A stretch of 15,868 nucleotides of DNA. Source: Pseudonocardiales bacterium. Lineage in GTDB: Bacteria; Actinomycetota; Actinomycetes; Mycobacteriales; Jatrophihabitantaceae. The position numbers were made by a program, and so were the translations under genes. A model generated the notes under the pieces. The model ran no database searches and had not been told where the DNA came from. It worked only from the letters and a program-made list of their open reading frames with translations. Below are positions 6,542 through 14,216 of this stretch, piece by piece. How positions within the stretch are numbered: position 1 is the first letter of the stretch; each line of letters begins with the position of its first letter. The stretch covers positions 1 through 15,868 of the forward strand of contig JAVEEO010000453.1 in the NCBI GenBank assembly GCA_030840415.1. Direction: 5' to 3'.

Positions 6542-7762
6542 GTGCTCAGAACCCGAATTGCGCTCAGGACGGCTGACGCCGCTTGCCTGACCGAGCCCAA
6601 CCGGCCGGGGTCTGAGATCAGGCAGCTAGCTGCGTTCTGGCCACTGAGCGGCCTCGCACTCAGCCAGGTCGGCGCTGGCCTCCCGCCTGCCGCGTACGCC
6701 CACTACCGTGACCGGCTCGTCCTGTCCGATGAACAGGTCACCGCCCTGTTCGCCTTCCTGATCATGGGCGTGATGCTTGTGTTGTGGCTGTGCCGGCTGA
6801 GTCTCGCCGGCACCCGGCGCGGGCCCGCGCTGGCGGCGGCATTGGCCTTGGCGGCCGCGGCAGATCTGCTCTTCATCTCCGGTAACAGCTATCTCAGCCT
6901 GGCGGTGGCAAGCGGGCTGCTCGGCTGCTCGGTGGGCGGCCTGTGCGCGTTGGCGCCGGGGGTGATCACCGCGGTCATGCCGGGCGGTGACCGGGCGAGT
7001 TCGTGGGTCACCGCGGCAAATGCCGCCGGCCTGGCCGCCGGACCGGTCATCGCGGGAGCGGTGAATCAACTGCTGCCGCTGCCCTACGTGCTCGTATACG
7101 CGGCCCACGCGTTGGTGTGCCTGATCGTCGCCGCGGCGCTCGTGCGCGCGCCACCGGGTTCAGCCGTCGTCCGCCGCCGCGGCACCGCCAGCCTGCGGTC
7201 GCAACCGGGCTATCAAGGGGCGCTGCTACGCGGCTACCTGGCCTTCGCGGTGGGCGGGCTGATTTCCTCGCTGGCCGCGGTGCTGGCCAAGGACGAGTTC
7301 GGGCTGACCTCCAGCGCGGTCACCGGCTCGCTGATCGCCGCCTTCTTCACAGCCAACGCGCTGGTGGGCGGACTCGTCATCGCCGGCCTACCCGCGCGGG
7401 CCGGACTGATCGGCCGCACGTTCCTCGTGCTGGGCCTGGCCATATCGGTGCTGGCTGTCGCCACCAAGAGCCCGCCACTGCTGATCGCCGCGATCATGCT
7501 TGCCGGCGGCGGCCAGGGTTGTCTCATCGGCGTCGGCATCCTGACCGCCGCCCGGGTGGACGGCGCGACTGGTGGCAACACCGCCGTGGCGGTGTTCTTC
7601 TTGTGGTGCTACGCGGGAGCGGTCACAGCGGCGATCACGGTCGGCCTGGTCTCCAGCGCGACCAGCCCGGGCCACGCCTTCCTGCTGGAACTGGCCGTCA
7701 TCATCGCCAGCCTGCTCGTGGTGGACCTGCTGGACTCCCGCCGGGGCGCCGCCGATGCCTGA
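6542..7762 (+). CDS. MFS transporter
   Basis: A polytopic membrane protein of about 406 residues with roughly twelve hydrophobic segments rich in Ala, Leu, Val and Gly. The first is at about residues 30-52, and a pair of six-helix halves is separated by a basic loop (VVRRRGTASLRS). The N-terminal LSQVGAGLPPAAYAHYRDRL pattern and the length fit the major facilitator superfamily. It lies in the plasma membrane and would move a small molecule with the proton gradient. Between a kinase and a phosphatase in a nucleotide-type operon, export of the finished nucleoside is the simplest role (inference). The GTG at 6542 is chosen because of AGGGA seven bases upstream and because the codons further upstream look non-coding. 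The last 8 bases overlap the HAD phosphatase gene, so the two are probably translated together. Confidence 0.83.
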   Translation: MLRTRIALRTADAACLTEPNRPGSEIRQLAAFWPLSGLALSQVGAGLPPAAYAHYRDRLVLSDEQVTALFAFLIMGVMLVLWLCRLSLAGTRRGPALAAALALAAAADLLFISGNSYLSLAVASGLLGCSVGGLCALAPGVITAVMPGGDRASSWVTAANAAGLAAGPVIAGAVNQLLPLPYVLVYAAHALVCLIVAAALVRAPPGSAVVRRRGTASLRSQPGYQGALLRGYLAFAVGGLISSLAAVLAKDEFGLTSSAVTGSLIAAFFTANALVGGLVIAGLPARAGLIGRTFLVLGLAISVLAVATKSPPLLIAAIMLAGGGQGCLIGVGILTAARVDGATGGNTAVAVFFLWCYAGAVTAAITVGLVSSATSPGHAFLLELAVIIASLLVVDLLDSRRGAADA

Positions 7763-8561
7763 GGCATGGACGGGGCCGCCGAGCCTGCTCGTCCTCGACA
7801 TCGACGGGACGCTGCTGGAGCCCGACCGCGAGATCACCGCTCGCGTTCGATCGGCATTGCTGCGAGCCCACGCGGCCGGGTGCCGGATCGTGCTCGCCAC
7901 CGGTCGCGCCTCCTTCGAAGTGGTCGAGTTGTTCGCGGCTACCGGGCTGCCGGACTGCTTGGCGGTCTGCAGCAACGGCGCTGTGATCGCCAGCATGCCG
8001 AGCGGCGAGGTGCTGTTCAAAGAGACCTTCGACGCCCGGCCGGTGCTGGCCACGCTGCGTGAGCACGTTCCCTCCGCCCGGATCGCGGTCGAGATCGCTG
8101 GTGTGGGATACGCGGTCACCGCTGAATTTCCAGACGGAGAGATGCTCGGGCCGCAGACGATCGCAGATCTGCAAGCCGTGCTCGCCGAGCCCGTGATCCG
8201 AGTGGTGGTGCGCGATCCGGAGCAGACGTCGGAAGACTTCCACGCGCTCACCGCACGGCTCGCCATTCGCGGCGCCAGCTTCGCAGTCGGCTACCGCGCC
8301 TGGCTGGACCTGGGGCCGCTCGGCGTTACCAAGGCCTCCGGCCTGCGCAAGGTCGCGTCCATGCTGGGGATCAGCCCGGCCAGGGCCCTGGCGATCGGTG
8401 ACGGCCACAACGACCTCGAGATGATCGAGTGGGCCGGCCGCGGCGTGGCGATGGGTCACTCGCCCCCAGAGCTCAAAGAGATCGCGGACGCGGTGACCGA
8501 CTCGGTGGCACGCGACGGCGCGGCGCTTGAGATCGAGCAGTGGTTCGGGCCCGGTACCTGA
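7755..8561 (+). CDS. Cof-type HAD-superfamily phosphatase
   Basis: A 268-residue soluble phosphatase with all four HAD motifs: motif I DIDGT (15-19) with the nucleophile D15 and acid/base D17, motif II ATGR (48-51), motif III lysine K193, and motif IV GDGHND (215-220). The long segment between motifs II and III is the C2 cap seen in Cof/sugar-phosphatase members. Members remove phosphate from sugar phosphates or nucleotides. At the end of this operon it would suit the final release of a nucleoside from its 5'-monophosphate, as HAD enzymes do in several nucleoside antibiotic pathways (inference). The ATG at 7755 overlaps the transporter stop by 8 bases. A hairpin 15 bases after its stop looks like the end of the transcription unit. 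Confidence 0.88.
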   Translation: MPEAWTGPPSLLVLDIDGTLLEPDREITARVRSALLRAHAAGCRIVLATGRASFEVVELFAATGLPDCLAVCSNGAVIASMPSGEVLFKETFDARPVLATLREHVPSARIAVEIAGVGYAVTAEFPDGEMLGPQTIADLQAVLAEPVIRVVVRDPEQTSEDFHALTARLAIRGASFAVGYRAWLDLGPLGVTKASGLRKVASMLGISPARALAIGDGHNDLEMIEWAGRGVAMGHSPPELKEIADAVTDSVARDGAALEIEQWFGPGT

Positions 8562-8575
8562 GATCGCGGCTGGTG

Positions 8576-8602
8576 ATCGCCGACCCGCCAAGCGGCGGCG
8601 AT
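8576..8602 (+). terminator. Strong hairpin after the nucleotide operon
   Basis: Inverted repeat: ATCGCCG (8576-8582), two bulged bases, CCGC, loop CAA, GCGG, CGGCGAT (8596-8602). This gives 11 G/C-rich base pairs with a 3-base loop, 15 bases after the HAD stop. No T-run follows, which is common for actinomycete terminators. It also lies where the codon style of the window changes. Confidence 0.6.
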
Positions 8603-8666
8603 GATACGGTTGCAGCCAGTTTGGGTATCGGCGCGGCTCCCCGGGCGAAGGGTTGACCAAGACCTC

Positions 8667-9938
8667 ATGCGACAGGTGCTGGCAGACCGCAACGCCCGCC
8701 TCTACTTCCTCGGCCAGTCCCTGTCGATCTTCGGTGACAGCTCACTCTGGCTGGCCGTCGGCATCTGGATGAAGGTGCTGACCGGCAGCAACGCCCAGGC
8801 CGGTTTCGTCTTCACCGCGTTCGTGCTCGGCACCCTGTTCGCACCGCTGTGCGGCGTGCTGGTCGACCGGGTCCGGCGCCGGCCGCTGCTCATCGTCGCC
8901 AACCTGGTCAGCAGCGTCTACCTGCTCTCGCTGCTCACCGTCAACGACCGCACCGACATCTGGCTGCTGTATGTGGTGATGTTCGTCTACGGCGTCGGCA
9001 ACGGCCTGTTCGACTCCGCGCAGGCCGCCCTGATCCCGAGCATGATCTCCGACGACGTGCTGCCCGAGGCCAACGCCGTCCTGCAGACCGCCCGCCAGAT
9101 CGCCCGGCTGATCTCGCCGCTGGTCGGCGCCGGCATGTTCACCACCCTGGGCGCGCACTCGGTGGTCCTGCTGGACTCGGTGTCCTTCGTGGTCGCTGCC
9201 CTGCTGCTCTGGCTGATCCGCGCCGAGGAGGAGCGGCCCGAACCCTCCAGCACCCACTGGCGTGCCGAGTTCGTCGAGGGCGCCCAGCACATCCGCTCGA
9301 ACCCCGCGCTGCGCCGGATGACCATCGCCATGTTCGCCGCGATGGCGGTCTGGGGCTTCTTCGAGACCATCTTCTTCGCGGTGCTCGACAGCGTGCACCG
9401 CAGCCCCAGCTTCTTCGGGGTGCTGATGACGCTGCAGGGCGTCGGCGCCGTCATCGCCGGCCCCACCGCCGCGCTGGTGCTGCGCCGGGTCGGCGAGACC
9501 CTCACCGCGGCGATCAGCCTGCTGGTCTTCGCCGCCGCGGCCGCGCTGCTCATCCCGGCCTGGCTGCCCACCGCGCTGGCCGGCTGCTTCCTGATCGGCT
9601 TCGGCCTGCCCTGGACCATCGTCGGCTTCACCACCCTGATCCAGCGCCGCACCCCGTCCCGGCTGCGCGGGCGCGCCTACGCCGCCTTCGACGTGGTCAC
9701 CAACTCCCCGCAGATGGCCTCCACCGGCTACGGCGCGGCACTGATCATCGTGCTGGACTACCGGCTGCTGCTGGTCGCCATGATCATCGTGTTCACCGCC
9801 TCCAGCCTCTACCTGGTGCCCGGCGCGCGCGCCGACCACCTGGACTCGGCCGAGCCGGCCATCGACACCAGGGAGGCCGCCGAGCGGGCGGCCGGCAACC
9901 TGCTCGAAGGCACGGTCATCAGCGGACCCGCCCGCTGA
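8667..9938 (+). CDS. MFS efflux transporter (DHA3/EntS-like)
   Basis: A protein of about 423 residues with about twelve membrane segments. The conserved cytoplasmic loop between helices 2 and 3, GVLVDRVRRRPLL (63-75), is the MFS motif A. RNARLYFLGQSLSIFGDSSLWLAVG at the N-terminus is typical of multidrug/siderophore exporters of the DHA3 (EntS/macrolide efflux) type. It sits in the plasma membrane and probably exports the product of the adjacent NRPS-type genes, or gives resistance (inference from position). The ATG at 8667 is preferred because the in-frame ATG at 8601 lies in the 3' arm of the hairpin and the codons between the two include rare ones (ATA, GTA). A GAAGGG lies 14 bases before 8667, a rather long spacing. 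From here on codons end almost only in G or C. Confidence 0.85.
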   Translation: MRQVLADRNARLYFLGQSLSIFGDSSLWLAVGIWMKVLTGSNAQAGFVFTAFVLGTLFAPLCGVLVDRVRRRPLLIVANLVSSVYLLSLLTVNDRTDIWLLYVVMFVYGVGNGLFDSAQAALIPSMISDDVLPEANAVLQTARQIARLISPLVGAGMFTTLGAHSVVLLDSVSFVVAALLLWLIRAEEERPEPSSTHWRAEFVEGAQHIRSNPALRRMTIAMFAAMAVWGFFETIFFAVLDSVHRSPSFFGVLMTLQGVGAVIAGPTAALVLRRVGETLTAAISLLVFAAAAALLIPAWLPTALAGCFLIGFGLPWTIVGFTTLIQRRTPSRLRGRAYAAFDVVTNSPQMASTGYGAALIIVLDYRLLLVAMIIVFTASSLYLVPGARADHLDSAEPAIDTREAAERAAGNLLEGTVISGPAR

Positions 9939-9951
9939 GCCAGGCAGCCCC

Positions 9952-12249
9952 ATGACCGGAACCGGCCCGGCCCTGCTCGCCCTGCTGGCGATCGGTGGCG
10001 TGCTGGCCGTGGTGTTGCGCAGCCTGGCAGCACCGGCGGTCCGGGACCGGCCCGGTGGTTTCTCGACCAGCCGGGCACGGGCCCACGTCGCGGTGATCGC
10101 CGCCGAGCCGCACCCCACCGGCAGCCCCGCCAACGCCGCCGTCCGCGACTACCTGCTGGGGCAACTGAGCGAGCTGGGCCTCGAACCGTCCGTCGAGCCG
10201 CGCACCCCGCTGCGGCCGGTCGACCCACCCGGACTGCCGGTACTGGCGCGGGTGCACAACCTCACCGCCTCGCTGCCCGGCGAGCCGACGCTGCCCACCG
10301 TGGTGCTGATGGCGCACTACGACTCGGTGCCCACCGCCCCCGGGGCCGCCGACGACGCCGCCGGGGTGGCGACCGTGCTGGAGGTGGCCCGGGCGCTGAT
10401 CGCGGACCCGGCACCGCGCGGTGACCTGCGGATCGTGCTGACCGACGGTGAGGAGTTGGGCCTGCTCGGCGCGCTCGCGGCGGTACCGGACTGGCCCTGC
10501 GATCCCGAGCGCACCGTGGTGCTCAATTTCGAAGCCCGCGGCGTCGCCGGCCCGGCGATCATGTTCGAGACCGGCAGGTCCGGCCGCGCGGTGCGCTACC
10601 TGGCCGGTGCGCGGCGCCCGATCGCCACCTCGGTGGCCGCCGAGGTCTACCGGCGGCTGCCCAACAACACCGACTTCAGCGAGGTCACCGCGGCCGGCTT
10701 CGACGGGCTGAACTTCGCGCTGATCCGCGGCTCGGCGTACTACCACACCGCCGGCGACCGGCCCTCCCGGCTATCGACGGCCAGCCTGGGCCACCTCGGC
10801 GAGACCGCGCTCAGCGCCGCCCGGCGCGCGTACGCCACCCCGCTGCCGGACGGTGCGACTACCGGCTCGGCTTCCGGCCGGTCGGCTTCCGGTGGGTCTG
10901 TGCACTTTCCGGTCGTGGGCCGGCTCGCGCGCTATCCGCAGTGGCTGTCGGCGGTGCTGGCCATCGTCCTCACCGGCTCCTTCGCTGCGGCGGCGGGAAT
11001 CGCCGCCGCCTCGGGCGTCTGGCTACCGCGCGCGGGCATCGCCGCCCTCGGCGTGCTCGGCCTGATGGTCGCCGCGGTGGCAGCCGGTTTGGCGTTCTGG
11101 CGGCTGGCCCGGCTGGCACGCCCGGAGCTGGCCTCGTTCGAGTTCGGCGACAGCTACCGCTCCGGCTGGTACCAGGCCGGCATGCTGTCGCTGGTCGCCG
11201 GCGCGGTGCTGCTGGCCGGGATCGGGCTGTCCGCGCTGACCGGCCAGCGAGCGCTGGCGCTGGGTTGCTGGGCGGTGCTGGTGCTGCTGGCCCTGCTGTG
11301 CACCGCGCTGGCACCGGGGGCGGCCTACCTGTTCGGCTGGCCGGCGCTGCTCGCGCCGCTGGTGCTGCTGGCCGGCATCCGCGACGGCCGGATCGCCGAC
11401 GGCGGCTGGCTGCCCGCCTGGCTGGCCGCGGCGCTGGCGGCCACCGTGCTGTTCACCCCAATCATCGCCCTGCTGCTGCCGACCAACGGCCTCGCCGGGC
11501 TGAGCGCGCCGCTGGCGCTGCTGGTGCCACCGCTGCTGCTGGCCTACGGTGCCGCCCGCCCGGCGCTGGCCGGACCGGCCGGACCGATCACCGCCGCGGC
11601 GCTCGGGGTGGCCGGCCTGCTGCTGCTCGGCGCCGGCTACCTGCTGGACCGGGTCGACGCCGAACACCCCCAGCACACCGGCCTGTTCTACCTGCGCGAC
11701 CAGCACACCGGCCGGGCCCACTGGCTCAGCGACGACCCGCGGCCGCCGGCCTGGACCCGGCAGTTCGCCGGCTCCGAACGGGTAAGCCGCGACGACGCCC
11801 CCGGCCTGCCCGCACTCGGCCTGACCGGTCTGGCCAGCAGGGTGCAGGTGGCTGCCGCGCCGGCGGCCGACCTGCCCGGCGCCCGCTGGTCCTGCCAGCA
11901 GCAGCCGCTCGGTGCCGGCCGGTGCCTGACCCTGCGGCTGTGGCCGAGCGCGCCCGGCGGCCGGCTGTGGCTGCGGCTGGTGGCAGCGCCGGACGGCCAG
12001 CTGTCCGAGCTGCTCGTGGAGGGCATCGCGGTGCCGGTCGAAGCGGCGGGTTTCGGCTTCCTGGCGGTGCCGGCCGAGGGCATCGAGGTACAGCTGCGGC
12101 TGGCCGGCCCCGAGCCGGTGCGGCTCGAACTGGCCGCGCACCGCGACGGCTTGCCGGCCGACCTGCTGCAACCGCCGATGCCAGCCGAACTGACCTTCTC
12201 AGCCCTCTACACCGGAGCAACCGTGGTCAGCGACCAGATCGTCGTCTGA
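9952..12249 (+). CDS. Membrane-anchored M28-family zinc metallopeptidase
   Basis: A 765-residue protein. An N-terminal hydrophobic helix (about 7-27) anchors it, followed by an M28 peptidase domain that probably lies outside the membrane. Co-catalytic zinc residues are visible: H122 and D124 in MAHYDSV, the bridging aspartate at 134/135 in GAADDAAGVA, the catalytic E167 with E168 in DGEELGLLGA, E194 in FEARG, and H265 in YYHTAGD. After a Gly/Ser linker (about 302-313) come several transmembrane helices (about 325 to 560) and a C-terminal soluble domain beginning with HTGLFYLRDQHTG. This layout is that of the bacterial relatives of ER metallopeptidase 1 (Fxna). Members cut N-terminal amino acids or small peptides. 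Just behind an exporter and facing NRPS genes, it may trim or unmask an exported peptide, but a housekeeping role is equally possible. It starts 13 bases after the exporter stop. Confidence 0.87.
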   Translation: MTGTGPALLALLAIGGVLAVVLRSLAAPAVRDRPGGFSTSRARAHVAVIAAEPHPTGSPANAAVRDYLLGQLSELGLEPSVEPRTPLRPVDPPGLPVLARVHNLTASLPGEPTLPTVVLMAHYDSVPTAPGAADDAAGVATVLEVARALIADPAPRGDLRIVLTDGEELGLLGALAAVPDWPCDPERTVVLNFEARGVAGPAIMFETGRSGRAVRYLAGARRPIATSVAAEVYRRLPNNTDFSEVTAAGFDGLNFALIRGSAYYHTAGDRPSRLSTASLGHLGETALSAARRAYATPLPDGATTGSASGRSASGGSVHFPVVGRLARYPQWLSAVLAIVLTGSFAAAAGIAAASGVWLPRAGIAALGVLGLMVAAVAAGLAFWRLARLARPELASFEFGDSYRSGWYQAGMLSLVAGAVLLAGIGLSALTGQRALALGCWAVLVLLALLCTALAPGAAYLFGWPALLAPLVLLAGIRDGRIADGGWLPAWLAAALAATVLFTPIIALLLPTNGLAGLSAPLALLVPPLLLAYGAARPALAGPAGPITAAALGVAGLLLLGAGYLLDRVDAEHPQHTGLFYLRDQHTGRAHWLSDDPRPPAWTRQFAGSERVSRDDAPGLPALGLTGLASRVQVAAAPAADLPGARWSCQQQPLGAGRCLTLRLWPSAPGGRLWLRLVAAPDGQLSELLVEGIAVPVEAAGFGFLAVPAEGIEVQLRLAGPEPVRLELAAHRDGLPADLLQPPMPAELTFSALYTGATVVSDQIVV
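10867..10892 (+). repeat. Short direct repeat in the peptidase linker
   Basis: TCGGCTTCCGG occurs twice, at 10867-10877 and 10882-10892. It encodes a Ser/Ala/Gly linker between the peptidase domain and the first helix of the C-terminal membrane region. Probably a slipped duplication tolerated in a flexible linker. Confidence 0.6.
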
Positions 12250-12280
12250 CTCGACAGGCCGGGCTCACCACGGCCGGGCG
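12250..12280. other. Short gap between convergent genes, possible bidirectional terminator
   Basis: These 31 bases separate two stop codons facing each other. CTCGAC at 12250-12255 is complementary to GTCGAG at 12284-12289, and GGCCGGGC occurs twice in between (12257-12264 and 12272-12279). A terminator is expected here, but the stem is short and the loop long, so this is only a possibility. Confidence 0.3.
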
Positions 12281-13423
12281 TTAGTCGAGCACCGAACTGG
12301 CGATCAGGTCGTACATCACCTCGGTCGGGCCGGCCGCGATCGTCGCCGCCCGGGTATCGCGCAGCAGCCGGGCGGCGATCGAATCCTCCAGGTAGCCGGC
12401 CGAGCCGTGCAGTTGCAGGCAGGCGTCGGCTGCCCGGCTGGCGAGCTCGGTGGCGTACAGCTTGGCCATCGAGCACTCGGCGACCGGCAGCTTGGCCGAG
12501 TCGAAGCACCGGGCCGCGTGCGCCACCAGCTCACGCGCCGCCACCGCCTCGGTGGCCAGCGCCGCGACCCGGTGCCGCACCGCCTGGAACTGCGCCAGCT
12601 GCCGGCCGTGCGCCGACCGGCGGCGCAGCTGGTCGACCAGCACCTGCAGGCAGTGCTCGGTGCCGCCGACCGCCATCGCGGCGGCGGCCAACCGCTCGTA
12701 CTGCAACCCGTACAGCAACTGGTAGAAGCCGGCACCGGCCCGGCCGATCACCTGGCTGCCGGCCACCCGGACGCCGTCGAAGGCCACCGTGGCGGTGCCG
12801 GCCGAGTGCCAGCCCAGGGTGGGCTGGGGCGCGGCGGTCACCCCGGGAAGGGCGGCGTCCACCACCAGCAGTGAGATGCCGCCGGACTTCGATCGACTAC
12901 TGTCTGATGCAGTATCAGACATACGACAGGCGAGTACGAAGTAGTCGGCCGCCGAGCCGTTGACCACCATCGACTTCACGCCGGTGACCAGGAAGTCCTC
13001 GCCGTCCGGGACGGCCAGCGTGCTCAGGGCGGCGAGGTCGGACCCGGCCTCCGGCTCGGTGATGGCCAGCGCCGCCACCTTGCGCCCGGCCAGCGCCGGA
13101 GCAAGATACTGCCGCTGCAGAAAGGGACTTCCGTACTGGCCGAGGTAGTGGTTGGCCATGTAGGAGTGCACCGCGACCGCGGTGCGGAAACCGGCGAACC
13201 CGGTCCGGCCGAGCTCGCTCAGGAACGCCACCGAGTGCAACAACGGAACGCCGGAACCACCCAGCCGCTGCGGATAGCCCAGTCCCAGCAACTGATTCTC
13301 GCCCAGCGCCTGCCACACCGAGCGGGGCAGCGCCCGGTCGTGCTCCCACTGCTCGGCCGCCTGGCCACCGGTCAGCTCGGCCAGGAACGCCCGTACCGCG
13401 AGGCGGAAGTCCTCCTCGCCCAT
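12281..13423 (-). CDS. Acyl-CoA-dehydrogenase-like flavoprotein (KtzA-like role possible)
   Basis: A 380-residue protein covering the whole acyl-CoA dehydrogenase fold: N-terminal helical domain, FAD-binding ITEPEAGSDL (121-130), middle beta domain, and C-terminal helices with LQLHGSAGYLED (337-347). The usual C-terminal catalytic Glu (YEGT) is absent (IAAGPTEVM, 362-370). A glutamate in LQYERL (E243) matches the alternative base position of isovaleryl-CoA dehydrogenase. Downstream of a SyrB2-type halogenase and a carrier protein, it may act on a carrier-bound amino acid: either alpha,beta-desaturation, or alpha-proton removal with loss of gamma-chloride to form a cyclopropane, as KtzA does in kutzneride biosynthesis (analogy). 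ATG 13423 gives the family length; a GTG at 13459 would add 12 residues and overlap the thioesterase by 11 bases. An odd Ser/Asp-rich patch at residues 169-180 coincides with a palindrome. Confidence 0.85.
   Translation of the reverse strand: MGEEDFRLAVRAFLAELTGGQAAEQWEHDRALPRSVWQALGENQLLGLGYPQRLGGSGVPLLHSVAFLSELGRTGFAGFRTAVAVHSYMANHYLGQYGSPFLQRQYLAPALAGRKVAALAITEPEAGSDLAALSTLAVPDGEDFLVTGVKSMVVNGSAADYFVLACRMSDTASDSSRSKSGGISLLVVDAALPGVTAAPQPTLGWHSAGTATVAFDGVRVAGSQVIGRAGAGFYQLLYGLQYERLAAAAMAVGGTEHCLQVLVDQLRRRSAHGRQLAQFQAVRHRVAALATEAVAARELVAHAARCFDSAKLPVAECSMAKLYATELASRAADACLQLHGSAGYLEDSIAARLLRDTRAATIAAGPTEVMYDLIASSVLD
12902..12920. promoter_or_regulatory. Palindrome GTCTGAT-N5-ATCAGAC, possible operator
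   Basis: Perfect 7-bp arms around a 5-base centre, inside the flavoprotein gene. The surrounding codons (TCT, GAT, ACT, GCA, TCA, AGT, AGT, CGA) are unlike the G/C-ending usage of the rest of the gene. A closely related palindrome lies at 15471-15486. It could be an intragenic operator or a mark of an inserted patch; function unproven. Confidence 0.4.
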
Positions 13424-13448
13424 GCTGGCCCAGGCCCGCGGCACCGGT

Positions 13449-14216
13449 TCAGCGGCCACGGCCGGCCCCGTGCTCGGCCAACCCCGCGGCCAGCAGCGCG
13501 AGCACCGCGGCGCGCTGCTCGTGCAGGAAGAAGTGGTTTCCGGGCATCGGATGGTGCTCGAAGCCGGCCAGGGCCAGCTGCTGCCACTGCTGGCACTGGG
13601 CGGCCGGCGCGATCGGGTCGGCCAGCCCGCTCAACACGGTCAGCGGCACCGCCACCGGGCGGGCCGGCCGGGCCGACCAGCTCTCGGCCAGCGCCAGGTC
13701 GGCCCGCACCATCGGCAGCAGCAGGCCCAGCAGCGACTGGCTGTTCACCACCTCGTCGGGCAGCGCGCCGTAGCGCCGCAAGCCGCTGACCAGCTCCTCG
13801 GCCGGCAACCCGGCCAGCGGCGGGGTGGGCCTGGGCAACCCGGGCGCGGCGCAGCCGGCCAGCACCAGCCGGCGCGGCGCGACGCCGTCCGGTCCGCCCA
13901 GCAGCGCCAGCTCGTAGCTGAGCATCGCCCCGAAACTGTGCCCGAACAGCGCGTACGGCGGCTCGACGTGGCCGACCAGCTCGGCATGCAGTTCGGCGAG
14001 CAACGCTGCCCAGTCCTGGTGCGCGGGCTCGGCCAGCCGGCTCTCCCGGCCGGGCAACCGGACGGCGACCAGCTCCAGTTCCGGCGGCAGTTCGGCGGCC
14101 CAGTTCCGAAAGACCGCCGTGCCGCCGCCGGCATGCGGAAGGCAGACCAGCCGCAACTGGGCGTCCGGACGCGGGAAGGGGTAGTGCAGCCACCGCGTGG
14201 TGCGCGGGTCAACCAC
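13449..14216 (-). CDS. Type II thioesterase
   Basis: A 255-residue alpha/beta hydrolase of the stand-alone thioesterase type found beside NRPS genes (GrsT/RifR family). The N-terminal block [19 protein letters not shown] (22-40) is diagnostic. The nucleophile is S94 in GHSFG, with D200 in [10 protein letters not shown] and H228 in MPGNHFFL completing the triad. It hydrolyses wrong or stalled acyl groups from carrier proteins. Directly after a halogenase it could also release the finished amino acid, as CmaT does for coronamic acid in coronatine biosynthesis (analogy, unproven). The GTG at 14216 overlaps the halogenase stop by 8 bases and gives the family's normal length; a longer reading frame upstream lies inside the halogenase gene in another frame and is not real. 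Confidence 0.9.
   Translation of the reverse strand: MVDPRTTRWLHYPFPRPDAQLRLVCLPHAGGGTAVFRNWAAELPPELELVAVRLPGRESRLAEPAHQDWAALLAELHAELVGHVEPPYALFGHSFGAMLSYELALLGGPDGVAPRRLVLAGCAAPGLPRPTPPLAGLPAEELVSGLRRYGALPDEVVNSQSLLGLLLPMVRADLALAESWSARPARPVAVPLTVLSGLADPIAPAAQCQQWQQLALAGFEHHPMPGNHFFLHEQRAAVLALLAAGLAEHGAGRGR

Noticed and set aside
6622..6633. 12-bp palindrome GCAGCTAGCTGC as an operator
   Set aside because: It lies within the transporter coding region, has no sister site that I found, and a palindrome of this length can occur by chance in 16 kb.
151..8561. Prophage or phage DNA-hypermodification island
   Set aside because: Deazapurine DNA modification also uses FolE-type enzymes, but no phage, DNA-transglycosylase, helicase or restriction gene is present, and transporter plus phosphatases fit small-molecule export better.
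8601..8666. ATG 8601 as start of the second MFS gene
   Set aside because: It falls inside the 3' arm of the post-operon hairpin and the added codons include ATA and GTA.
8742..10133. Long - strand open frame (about 460 codons) opposite the MFS exporter gene
   Set aside because: Its translation is low-complexity, rich in Gly, Gln, Asp and His, as expected from the complement of G/C-saturated codons; the + strand has clear MFS and M28 motifs.
11023..12171. Long - strand open frame opposite the peptidase's membrane domain
   Set aside because: Gln/Gly/Arg-rich repetitive product without any domain; a by-product of the CTG/GCC-rich sense strand.
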